DNA from: an uncultured Bacilli bacterium | GTDB taxonomy: Bacteria; Bacillota_I; Bacilli_A; RF39; UBA660 | Reading direction: 5' to 3' | Assembly (NCBI GenBank): GCA_944363855.1 | Contig: CALVVM010000048.1 | Location: 1-33,720 of the forward strand | Length of the DNA: 33,720 nt | Shown here: positions 21,059 to 28,427 of the stretch, in pieces | Layout: every line of letters starts with the position of its first letter | How positions within the stretch are numbered: the stretch's first letter is position 1 | The notes under the pieces: model-generated | Database searches by the model: none | What the model was told of the DNA's origin: nothing | What the model saw: the letters and a program-made list of their open reading frames with translations, nothing else | Made by a program: the position numbers and the translations under genes

Positions 21059-23215
21059 TTAGATTTTTTTAGGATTTAAGTCTATTTCTAGTGTTATTTT
21101 ATTATTAGTTTTAGATTTTTCTACTATGAATTTTAATTTATCATATACATCTTTTATATTTTTATACTTAATTATTATTTGCATATAATACTTATTATAT
21201 ATTTTAGGAACTGTACAAGGACTTGGACCTAGTACTATATAATTACTATCGTTTAAATATTCTTTTATTTTTTGCGCTTCAATATTTAATTCACTATAAT
21301 CAGTACTTACTAATTTTATTAAGCAAAGATTAAAGTATGGCGGATATTTTAATTTTTTTCTTATACTCATATCCTCTTTATAAAAACTATCGTAATTATT
21401 TTTAGAGGCATACTCTATACTATAATGATCAGTATTAAAGCATTGAATAATAACTTTACCTGGTTTAATACTTCTACCTGATCTACCAGATATTTGATTA
21501 AGTAAACTATATGTTCTTTCACCACTTCTAAAGTCTGGAATATTTAAAGTTGCATCTCCATTTATAACACCTACTAAAGTAACATCATCAAAATCAAGTC
21601 CTTTAGATATCATTTGCGTCCCTATTAAAATATTATACTTTTTATTTCTAAAGTCATTTATTATTTTTTCATGACTACCTTTTTTTCGTGTTGTATCTAT
21701 ATCCATCCTAATAGTTTTACATTTAAATAATCTATTTACTTCTTCTTCTAGTTTTTCTGTTCCTATACCAAAACTATTTATATTTTTACTATTACATTCA
21801 GGACAATTTAAAGGTTTAAAAGTTGTATGATTACAGTAATGACAATTAAGTTTATTACCTGTTTTGTGATAAGTTAAGGGTATATCACAGTTAGGACATT
21901 TTATAGTAGTACCACATTCTTTACAAGTAATAGTAGTTGAGTATCCCCTTCTATTTAAAAGAAGTATTACTTGTTCATGCTTGTTTAATCTATCATTTAT
22001 ATCATCTATTAACTCTTTAGAAAGTATTCTATACCCTTTTTTTATTTCTTCTTTCATATCTATTAACTTTACGTCAGGCATGGTTTTATTTACTCTATTT
22101 TTTAGTTCAAGTAATTTATATGTACCAAGTTTAGCTCTAGTATATGATTCTACTGATGGAGTTGCACTACCAAGTATTATTGGGCAGTTATAGGTTTTAG
22201 CCCTTTTAATAGCTATATCAATAGCATCATATTTAGGATTATTATCTTGTTTATATGTATCTGAGTGTTCCTCATCAAGAACTATTAATCCTATATTAGT
22301 TAGGGGTGCGAATATAGCACTTCTAGCACCTATAACAATAGAAACTTCTTTTCTTTCTATCTTTCTCCATTCATCATACTTTTCACCATCTGATAAAGCA
22401 CTGTGTAGGATAGCTATAGAATCTTTAAATCTACTTTTAAATATACTAACCATCTGAGGAGTTAAACTTATTTCTGGAACAAGTACTATAACTTCTTTAC
22501 CCTCTTTTAAAACACTTTCAATTATATTCATATATACTTCTGTTTTACCACTTCCAGTTACTCCATGAAGAAGATATGGAATAAACGTATCTTTATTTTC
22601 TAGTACTGTATCTACTACTTTTTGTTGATCTTCATTTAGTATAACTCTTTTATCATTATAAGAATTAGTATTATTTAATCTATATGTCTCTTCTTTTATT
22701 TCTTCTATTACTTTTTTACTTAATAATGTATTTACACTTGAAACTGATATTTTAGTTAAATCACTTTTTAAAGCATTACCTAATTTTAATATTTCTATTA
22801 TTTCTTTTTGATTATCATTTTTAGGTATATATTCTTTATCTATTAAACTTATATAACTTATATATTTTTTATTTACATTAAAGTTATTGTGTGCTTTTAA
22901 AGCTGCAGGTAACATCGTTTGATATGAATGTATTAAATTACACAGAGTTTTTAAACTAATATATTTACCAAGTTCTAACATTTCTTCATTTAAAACAGGT
23001 TCTTCATCTATAATATCTATTATTTCTTTTATTTCATAATCTATATCTTTATCTTTTCCTATATTTAATACAAATCCTTCTAAAGTTTGTTTTCCAAAAG
23101 GTACAAGCACTCTTATACCTACTTTAACTTTATCTTTAAGATTACTAGGTATTAAATAAGTAAATGTTTTATCTATTCTTTTAGCTTTTAACTCTACTAA
23201 TACATCAGCAAACAT
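21059..23215 (-). CDS. priA: Primosomal protein N' (PriA helicase)
   Basis: 3'-5' superfamily 2 helicase that reloads the replisome at stalled forks. It has an N-terminal 3'BD (FADVLVELKAKRIDKTFTYL), then a winged-helix region. Walker A is GVTGSGKTE (about 219-227) and Walker B DEEH (about 314-317). The zinc-binding insert has paired CxxC motifs (CKECG, CPNC, CHYC, CPEC; about 425-475), followed by motifs V and VI (QMISKGLDFDDVTLV; QISGRSGR). Start placed at ATG 23215 because GGGTGATAGT is the ribosome site, giving 718 residues. Short promoter-leader directly upstream. Confidence 0.96.
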   Translation of the reverse strand: MFADVLVELKAKRIDKTFTYLIPSNLKDKVKVGIRVLVPFGKQTLEGFVLNIGKDKDIDYEIKEIIDIIDEEPVLNEEMLELGKYISLKTLCNLIHSYQTMLPAALKAHNNFNVNKKYISYISLIDKEYIPKNDNQKEIIEILKLGNALKSDLTKISVSSVNTLLSKKVIEEIKEETYRLNNTNSYNDKRVILNEDQQKVVDTVLENKDTFIPYLLHGVTGSGKTEVYMNIIESVLKEGKEVIVLVPEISLTPQMVSIFKSRFKDSIAILHSALSDGEKYDEWRKIERKEVSIVIGARSAIFAPLTNIGLIVLDEEHSDTYKQDNNPKYDAIDIAIKRAKTYNCPIILGSATPSVESYTRAKLGTYKLLELKNRVNKTMPDVKLIDMKEEIKKGYRILSKELIDDINDRLNKHEQVILLLNRRGYSTTITCKECGTTIKCPNCDIPLTYHKTGNKLNCHYCNHTTFKPLNCPECNSKNINSFGIGTEKLEEEVNRLFKCKTIRMDIDTTRKKGSHEKIINDFRNKKYNILIGTQMISKGLDFDDVTLVGVINGDATLNIPDFRSGERTYSLLNQISGRSGRSIKPGKVIIQCFNTDHYSIEYASKNNYDSFYKEDMSIRKKLKYPPYFNLCLIKLVSTDYSELNIEAQKIKEYLNDSNYIVLGPSPCTVPKIYNKYYMQIIIKYKNIKDVYDKLKFIVEKSKTNNKITLEIDLNPKKI

Positions 23216-23251
23216 ACTATCACCCATTTAATTATAACAAATTTGAATAAA

Positions 23252-23275
23252 GAAAAAAAGTATAATTATATACTT
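23252..23275 (-). terminator. Terminator of the Smr gene
   Basis: Minus strand AGTATA-TAAT-TATACT followed by seven T; it overlaps the end of the gene. Confidence 0.7.
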
Positions 23276-23532
23276 ATTTTAGCTATTGTACAACCTACAT
23301 TATTATAGAATAATTTATATTCTTTTATATCTTTACTTCTTTTTAAAGTATTGTGTACTTCCTGCTTTATAGTACCACTTCCAACTCCATGTACTATACA
23401 AATAATATCATTTTTCATTGTCTTATTATCTTTAATAAATTCTAACACTTTTACTCTAGCAGTATCTCTATCTAAACCGTGCAAATCTATACTAGGCAAA
23501 TCATTAACAAATATAACTTCTTTTAGTTCCAT
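23266..23532 (-). CDS. Stand-alone Smr domain protein
   Basis: An 88-residue protein consisting of one Smr domain, the endonuclease-type module at the C-terminus of MutS2. Signature residues are IDLHGLDRDTA (about 15-25) and HGVGSGTIKQEV (about 49-60). MutS2 bodies end in just such a domain, but no MutS2 remnant precedes it here, so it is a free-standing protein. Role possibly in DNA or ribosome/mRNA quality control; unknown. GGTGGT precedes the ATG. Confidence 0.85.
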   Translation of the reverse strand: MELKEVIFVNDLPSIDLHGLDRDTARVKVLEFIKDNKTMKNDIICIVHGVGSGTIKQEVHNTLKRSKDIKEYKLFYNNVGCTIAKISI

Positions 23533-23568
23533 ATTACCACCATAATTAGTATAACATATTTTTATTAA

Positions 23569-24438
23569 TTATTTTCTTTTTAAAACCTTTTGAAATTCAT
23601 TTTCTTTTATAAGACCATTAGAAGTAAATGAATAATTAATAATAACAATATTATTATCAATTATTTCTGCAGTCAAAAAACCTGGTTTTACTATTACATC
23701 TTTAAGTTGAGGATTAGATACGTAATAAACTGGATCGTCGCACATTGGAGGTATATAAATTTTTTCACTTTTTCCATTTGCTTTTTCTTTTATATGATAA
23801 AAATGAGAATGTCCTTTAAAAGATATATATTCTGCATTAAATGGCAAATTTAATTTAAAATTTTCTATATCGTGCTGCAAACTAATTATATTTCCACACC
23901 ATTTCAAATATGCTTTTTTAAATCCCAACATATTTATATCATTTCTGGAGCATAAAATATCTCTTATTGTTTCATTTTCATTAATTGCTAAATAATCATG
24001 ATTGCCAAACAATGCAAAAGTATTAATACTTTTGTCACAAGGATATTTATTTATAAAATAATTTGCTTGTTTTATAGGACTACATCTTTTTTTAGGCTTA
24101 ACATTAGATTCTATAATATCACCACCATGAAGGATAATATGTATACCATTTGCTACAGCAAAATTAAATACATCATATGTATAATTCATATTTTGGTATA
24201 TTGATCCACAATGGTTGTCACTAATAATTAAAAGTTTATTATCTTCTATATTAGTTTGATACAAATAATTATATATGTTTTCATTATACTTACCAGTTGA
24301 ATAAAGAATGCTATATAATACATTATAATTTAAAAATGGGTAATTTTCTTTCAATGAATTGAAATCATAATTTTTTTCAAAATAATTACAAACTTCATTA
24401 ATTAAACTATTATCAATTTCTGCAAAACTTTTAATCAT
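23569..24438 (-). CDS. Calcineurin-like metallophosphoesterase
   Basis: A 289-residue protein whose metal ligands are all visible: ISDNHCG (D-x-H), HGGDIIE (GD), FGNHD, SLQHD and GHSHFYH. An N-terminal helical part of about 70 residues precedes the catalytic domain. Substrate unknown: phosphodiesters, nucleotides or phosphoproteins. It has a consensus promoter and lies outside the 32-base repeats that bound the neighbouring island, so I do not count it as part of that operon, although it could be related. Confidence 0.88.
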   Translation of the reverse strand: MIKSFAEIDNSLINEVCNYFEKNYDFNSLKENYPFLNYNVLYSILYSTGKYNENIYNYLYQTNIEDNKLLIISDNHCGSIYQNMNYTYDVFNFAVANGIHIILHGGDIIESNVKPKKRCSPIKQANYFINKYPCDKSINTFALFGNHDYLAINENETIRDILCSRNDINMLGFKKAYLKWCGNIISLQHDIENFKLNLPFNAEYISFKGHSHFYHIKEKANGKSEKIYIPPMCDDPVYYVSNPQLKDVIVKPGFLTAEIIDNNIVIINYSFTSNGLIKENEFQKVLKRK

Positions 24439-24463
24439 TATAAAACTCCTTTAAAATGATTTT

Positions 24464-24492
24464 ATTGTAACATGTGCTAATTTGTTTGTCAA
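24464..24492 (-). promoter_or_regulatory. Promoter of the metallophosphoesterase gene
   Basis: Minus strand TTGACA (24487-24492), 17-base spacer, TACAAT (24464-24469). Confidence 0.85.
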
Positions 24493-24522
24493 TGAGATGT
24501 ACTTTTTTATTTAAAACTGCAA

Positions 24523-24545
24523 AAAAAGACTAGAAATTCTAGTCT
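24523..24545 (-). terminator. Terminator at the left boundary of the island
   Basis: Minus strand AGACTAGAA / TTCTAGTCT (24527-24545) then seven T. It follows the ppdK 3'-end copy in the same relation that the terminator at 30499-30526 has to the real ppdK, and now ends the island operon. Confidence 0.8.
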
Positions 24546-24548
24546 AAT

Positions 24549-24580
24549 TTTATTAATTATTTTCTTTAACTACAGCTTGT
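24549..24580. repeat. Direct repeat: copy of the ppdK 3' end (left)
   Basis: 32 bases identical to 30530-30561, covering the last codons, stop and a few following bases of ppdK. Similarity fades upstream of it, and no further ppdK sequence is present. It is probably the displaced original gene end left by integration. Confidence 0.85.
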
Positions 24581-24649
24581 ACCACAGTTTAGTTCGGGAT
24601 GCTTTAATATAAATTTAAGTTAGATGACTTTTTATACAACACCTAAATA

Positions 24650-24949
24650 TTAATCACTAATTCTTACATTAATCCCATCTATATTTTTATATACACGTTT
24701 TTCATTCTTAGAAACTTTTTTTTCAATTTCGTCCGCCAAATCAAAACCTAGCATTTCAGATAATCCCATTAAGTAAATAGCAATATCAGCTAATTCTTCA
24801 TTCAAATCATCTTTTTTCTTTTTCCAAGCATCATATGCTTCAGAAACTTCTCCATATAATAAGCAAAATTCTTTATTCACATCTGTTGTATTAAATCCTT
24901 TGTTTAATTTATTTTGCCAAATATCTTTTTGAATCTTTTTTAATTCCAT
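24650..24949 (-). CDS. MazG-like nucleotide pyrophosphohydrolase
   Basis: An all-helical 99-residue MazG/dUTPase-2 superfamily protein expected to hydrolyse an NTP or dNTP to NMP and pyrophosphate. Metal-binding motifs: LYGEVSEAYDAW (Glu34, Glu37) and EELADIAIYL (Glu51/52, Asp55). Start set at ATG 24949 by AAGGAGG. That site lies inside the end of the preceding gene, and the two overlap by 41 bases, so translation is probably coupled. Last gene of the island operon. Between it and the repeat (24581-24649) I see no gene. Substrate unknown, perhaps the abnormal nucleotide handled by its neighbours. Confidence 0.85.
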   Translation of the reverse strand: MELKKIQKDIWQNKLNKGFNTTDVNKEFCLLYGEVSEAYDAWKKKKDDLNEELADIAIYLMGLSEMLGFDLADEIEKKVSKNEKRVYKNIDGINVRISD

Positions 24950-26498
24950 GTTTTTCCTCCTTAAAATCATTGTAATATTCTATTACCTTATTAACATTAT
25001 ACTCTAAAAATTTATTTAATTCAATCTCACTAAGTGTTTTATCGTTAACAATAGTATATACTGGAATAGTTCGTCCATCAACTAATAAATATCCAAAATT
25101 TTCACCTGTTTTTATATATTCAAATATATCTTTTGAATATACATTGTCCATAGTATCATCAGAAACATAATGTCCACCATTTTCAAATCTTATTCTATTT
25201 CTATTTTTTCTTGTTTCTAAACTAGAAACTAAATTAACAATAATAGAGTTGCTGTTGTTTTCTAAATTATTAATAAAACTTTCTATACTACGAAAATATG
25301 CGTTTTGAGAAAATTGTGACTCATATAGTTCATCCTTACCTCTTGAGAACTGGATTATATTGTGTGTTTCTGAATTTACAACTGACATTTGAATTATATA
25401 ATCCCATAGAATAGGTCTTATTATATCGTGTCCATCTCCCAGCTTTGCAGGTTTAGTATAGTGATTTATTGAATTTATATTATCATTATACTCTTCCCAT
25501 ATTTTATTAACATATTTAAGTTTATTTTTAATTTTTTTAAATTCTTCTATTTTATTTTGATACAACAAATCATCTAACATAAACGTTTCTAATAATGGCG
25601 CTAGATCATCTATATCTGAATATATATTATAGTAGTTTTTAAAATAATCAATAAAGGTTGTTTTTCCAGCACAAGAATTACCTATAACAATAATATTATT
25701 AGGAAGTAATTTTGATTTGGTAGTTTTATCTATACGAGACTCTATATATAATAAAGGTCCTATATTTTCTATAGATCTGCTAGAATTATAGATTCCTTGT
25801 GAAATAGATTCATCTATATCTTGATTAATTATATATTTTGATAAGAAGCCACCAATAAATGAATCTCCAGCACCAGTAGTAGATTTAATATTATGGTTGT
25901 TTATTACATTATAACTAATTGTATTCGTTGACGTTATTGCAATGACAGGCTTGTTTTCATTTGTTACTATTACTAATGGTATATCTTTTACATACTTTTT
26001 TATTATATTGTACTCATTAACATTACAAAATAAGATTTCTATTTTTGAAGTATATTTTTCTATTATAGGTATAAAATCTACAACACTATGTATCATAACA
26101 TCTACCGAAAGATGATTATAATTTAATAATTTATTTTCTAAAATACTTTGGACATCTACACCTTTTCTTAATGACACATGCAAATGATTGACATCTATTT
26201 TTGTTTCTAATTTAATTATATCTCTATTATAAAATTGTGATTCACAGGTAGATTTTGATTCATCAATTATAAACTCTGTCATTCTATCAACGATAGTTCC
26301 ATAAAACTCTATTTGTTTTTCTTTTAATAGTAAATTTGTATCGCTATCTACTTTACTTATTATTGCAATTCTGCCATCAAAAGAAGCCCTTGAAGAAAAG
26401 CTTGAATATATACAACTTCCTCCTAATGTATTGTAAGTTTCATTATTTACAACGATTTTATCATTGGAAGAATTACCTACATAACATAAATCAATCAT
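24909..26498 (-). CDS. PfkB-family kinase fused to a P-loop kinase domain
   Basis: A 529-residue two-domain protein. Residues 1 to about 250 are a ribokinase/PfkB fold: LGGSCIYSSF near the start (substrate glycines), TTGAGDSF at 207-214 with the catalytic Asp. PfkB members phosphorylate sugars and nucleosides. Residues about 265-529 are a P-loop nucleoside/nucleotide-kinase-like domain: Walker A GNSCAGKTT (273-281), then SRGKDELYESQF and ETRKNRNRIRFE as candidate lid/Arg region. Two kinases in one chain suggest two successive phosphorylations, or one kinase plus a regulator. It overlaps the preceding gene by ATGA. I know no characterised protein with this fusion. Confidence 0.8.
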   Translation of the reverse strand: MIDLCYVGNSSNDKIVVNNETYNTLGGSCIYSSFSSRASFDGRIAIISKVDSDTNLLLKEKQIEFYGTIVDRMTEFIIDESKSTCESQFYNRDIIKLETKIDVNHLHVSLRKGVDVQSILENKLLNYNHLSVDVMIHSVVDFIPIIEKYTSKIEILFCNVNEYNIIKKYVKDIPLVIVTNENKPVIAITSTNTISYNVINNHNIKSTTGAGDSFIGGFLSKYIINQDIDESISQGIYNSSRSIENIGPLLYIESRIDKTTKSKLLPNNIIVIGNSCAGKTTFIDYFKNYYNIYSDIDDLAPLLETFMLDDLLYQNKIEEFKKIKNKLKYVNKIWEEYNDNINSINHYTKPAKLGDGHDIIRPILWDYIIQMSVVNSETHNIIQFSRGKDELYESQFSQNAYFRSIESFINNLENNSNSIIVNLVSSLETRKNRNRIRFENGGHYVSDDTMDNVYSKDIFEYIKTGENFGYLLVDGRTIPVYTIVNDKTLSEIELNKFLEYNVNKVIEYYNDFKEEKHGIKKDSKRYLAK

Positions 26499-26992
26499 TT
26501 CCTCACCAATTTCTTTACTTGACTTCTAACTTGTTCAATATTTGCTTCGTGAGTATTTATAGCAATTACATCTATAAATTTAGATGAATATTCCATAATT
26601 TCATCATATTTTTTATTTAATTCTTCATAATGATTTGTGATAACTTCATAATCACTTTTTTCATCATTTCTTCTTTTTAATAAAACATCTTTAGGAGCTG
26701 TTAAATAAATAATTTTAGCTCCGGCATTTTTATATGCAATTAATAGTTTTGTATAATCTTCAAGACTTAATTTACATTTATTTCTTATAACTGGTCCATA
26801 AACCATTTCACTAATAAATGATCTATCTAGTACCAATTCACTATCATCTTCTAATAAAACTTTCATGTATTTTGAAAATAAATCCATGTTTTTTGAATCA
26901 TAATCAAAATGATATTTTTTCATTCCACAACTTTGTAAATGCTCAACTAAAGTTGTTTTACCTACACCATCTATACCTTCTATTATTAACAT
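26495..26992 (-). CDS. Thymidylate/deoxynucleoside-kinase-like protein
   Basis: P-loop kinase of 165 residues, shorter than dTMP kinase (about 205-215). Walker A GIDGVGKTT (6-14), DR motif LDRSFISEMVYGPV (Asp56-Arg57, as in dTMP and deoxynucleoside kinases), YLTAPKDVLLKRR and a short lid. The family phosphorylates dNMPs or deoxynucleosides; which one cannot be told here. Its stop shares ATGA with the start of the PfkB fusion. The housekeeping class II tdk is elsewhere (17620), so this is an accessory kinase. Confidence 0.82.
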   Translation of the reverse strand: MLIIEGIDGVGKTTLVEHLQSCGMKKYHFDYDSKNMDLFSKYMKVLLEDDSELVLDRSFISEMVYGPVIRNKCKLSLEDYTKLLIAYKNAGAKIIYLTAPKDVLLKRRNDEKSDYEVITNHYEELNKKYDEIMEYSSKFIDVIAINTHEANIEQVRSQVKKLVRK

Positions 26993-27012
26993 TAGAATTC
27001 CCCCTTTAACTA

Positions 27013-27774
27013 TTATTTCCTACATTTACATTTTACTTCAACACAATCTCTTAATGGACAATTTTCAGGATTATGTTTATTGCAAAAAAAGCGTTTATAA
27101 TAAATAAGAACTAAATGACAAAACCATGTAGCATTATCATAATTTTCTACTTTAAGTTCTTCATATCCATTTTGTTTTATTATTTCTTCCATATTATTAT
27201 TTTTTACTAGTGCTTCTAATTCTTTTCTTAAAATATCGTGCCCTAGTGCGTTTTTATATTGTTCAAATCCTAAACAAGGTAATTCTACATCCTTCATACC
27301 ACTATCCACTGGCATTATACCTGAATAATATCCTCTTATGTACAAAACACAACATTGTGCTACTTTGTAAGATGCACCACTAACATTATCAGCAATTAGT
27401 TTAATCAATTCATCATTAGATAATGTTTTTATTTCATTATCATATTTTTCTATAAAATCAATCATTGATGACAAATATTTATATCTTGTATTTGATAATC
27501 CTAATCCTTTGATTATATTAATTATTTCTTCTTCCGTCATATTTTTGATTTCATCATAAGTGTAACCTTTCAAATCATTTATTACTTTTCTATAGCTATC
27601 TATCATATTATAAGAAATTCTAGTAGAAAGACCAGCAATCAATAATCTTTTTCTATAATCTTCTACTTCTAATGGCCACCATAAGTTATTGTCGTGATTC
27701 TTTTTTACTGCATCTCTTACTTCTTCTTGGTTACTACATATATCAATAATCTTTTTAAATTCTCCTCTTGTCAT
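27013..27774 (-). CDS. HhH-GPD (endonuclease III-like) protein with altered Cys cluster
   Basis: A 253-residue HhH-GPD superfamily protein, which normally excises damaged bases. The hairpin GASYKVAQ corresponds to GVGRKTAN of EndoIII and keeps the catalytic Lys (137), though without the usual glycines. MPVDSGMKD keeps the catalytic Asp (157) of VDTHV. The C-terminus has five Cys: C231-X7-C239-X4-C244-X4-C249-X-C251, unlike the C-X6-C-X2-C-X5-C iron-sulfur loop of EndoIII. The N-terminal part contains NNLWWPLEVEDY. It may act on a special base, or bind DNA/RNA or a nucleotide without glycosylase activity. AAGGAGG precedes the ATG. Confidence 0.8.
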   Translation of the reverse strand: MTRGEFKKIIDICSNQEEVRDAVKKNHDNNLWWPLEVEDYRKRLLIAGLSTRISYNMIDSYRKVINDLKGYTYDEIKNMTEEEIINIIKGLGLSNTRYKYLSSMIDFIEKYDNEIKTLSNDELIKLIADNVSGASYKVAQCCVLYIRGYYSGIMPVDSGMKDVELPCLGFEQYKNALGHDILRKELEALVKNNNMEEIIKQNGYEELKVENYDNATWFCHLVLIYYKRFFCNKHNPENCPLRDCVEVKCKCRK

Positions 27775-27785
27775 ACTTACCTCCT

Positions 27786-28427
27786 TTAAATATTATTGTC
27801 TCTTTTAATCTTTGCAAATAAACTTGAATTGCTTGAAATAATTTGTGTATTCAACTTATATTCTAAGTTTTCTATTACGCCAATTGTAGGTAAATTTGTA
27901 CAAGATATAATAATATTTTCATATTCATTTAAGTAATTTTCTTTTATTAATTTTTCTAATTTATTTATTCCATAATTAAAATAATCTGCAGTATGTAATA
28001 AATCTAAATTTATATTTTTTATAACTTTTATTCCATTATCTTCTAACATTTTTACTATTTCTTTTCCTAATTGATCATTATATGGAGTTATTAATAAACA
28101 TTTTTTAACATTTCTTAATTTTGATTCCTCAATTAATGAAATAGTTGGATTTATTTCTTCTACTCCATTTTCTAATGCTGAAGTAGTACAAAAGAACGCA
28201 TTATAATCAACATCTAAATATTCTAAATCCTTTTTCTTATTATTTATATCTATAGCAAGTTCTTCTAGAAATTTTGATTTATCTTTCTTATAATTTGTTT
28301 TATAATCTAGTTTAGATATATAAAATACACTTTTTTCTATATCGAAATATCCTTTACTAAAAAGCATTTGTAATTCATATTCAACAGTCAAATTTGTTTT
28401 TGGAATCAACAATCCTATTTTTTTCAT
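27786..28427 (-). CDS. Maleate isomerase / Asp-Glu racemase superfamily protein
   Basis: A 213-residue member of the cofactor-free Asp/Glu/hydantoin racemase superfamily, closest in pattern to maleate cis-trans isomerase and arylmalonate decarboxylase. It starts with IGLLIPKTNLTVEYE, then Cys80 in FFCTTSALENG and Cys176 in ISCTNLPTIGVIENLE, followed by ISSN. Two facing Cys are used for proton transfer on a carboxylate or ring substrate. It is not the cell-wall racemase; murI is at 11779. Start overlaps the radical SAM stop (ATGA). In a nucleotide operon the substrate may be an unusual acidic or ring-opened intermediate. Confidence 0.8.
   Translation of the reverse strand: MKKIGLLIPKTNLTVEYELQMLFSKGYFDIEKSVFYISKLDYKTNYKKDKSKFLEELAIDINNKKKDLEYLDVDYNAFFCTTSALENGVEEINPTISLIEESKLRNVKKCLLITPYNDQLGKEIVKMLEDNGIKVIKNINLDLLHTADYFNYGINKLEKLIKENYLNEYENIIISCTNLPTIGVIENLEYKLNTQIISSNSSLFAKIKRDNNI

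Noticed and set aside
23569-24438. Counting the metallophosphoesterase as the eighth gene of the island operon
   Set aside because: It lies beyond the left repeat and a terminator and has its own consensus promoter. A functional link is possible but not supported by the layout.
24581-24649. A longer ppdK pseudogene at the left island end
   Set aside because: Similarity to ppdK drops to chance beyond the 32-base repeat; there is no further coding match.
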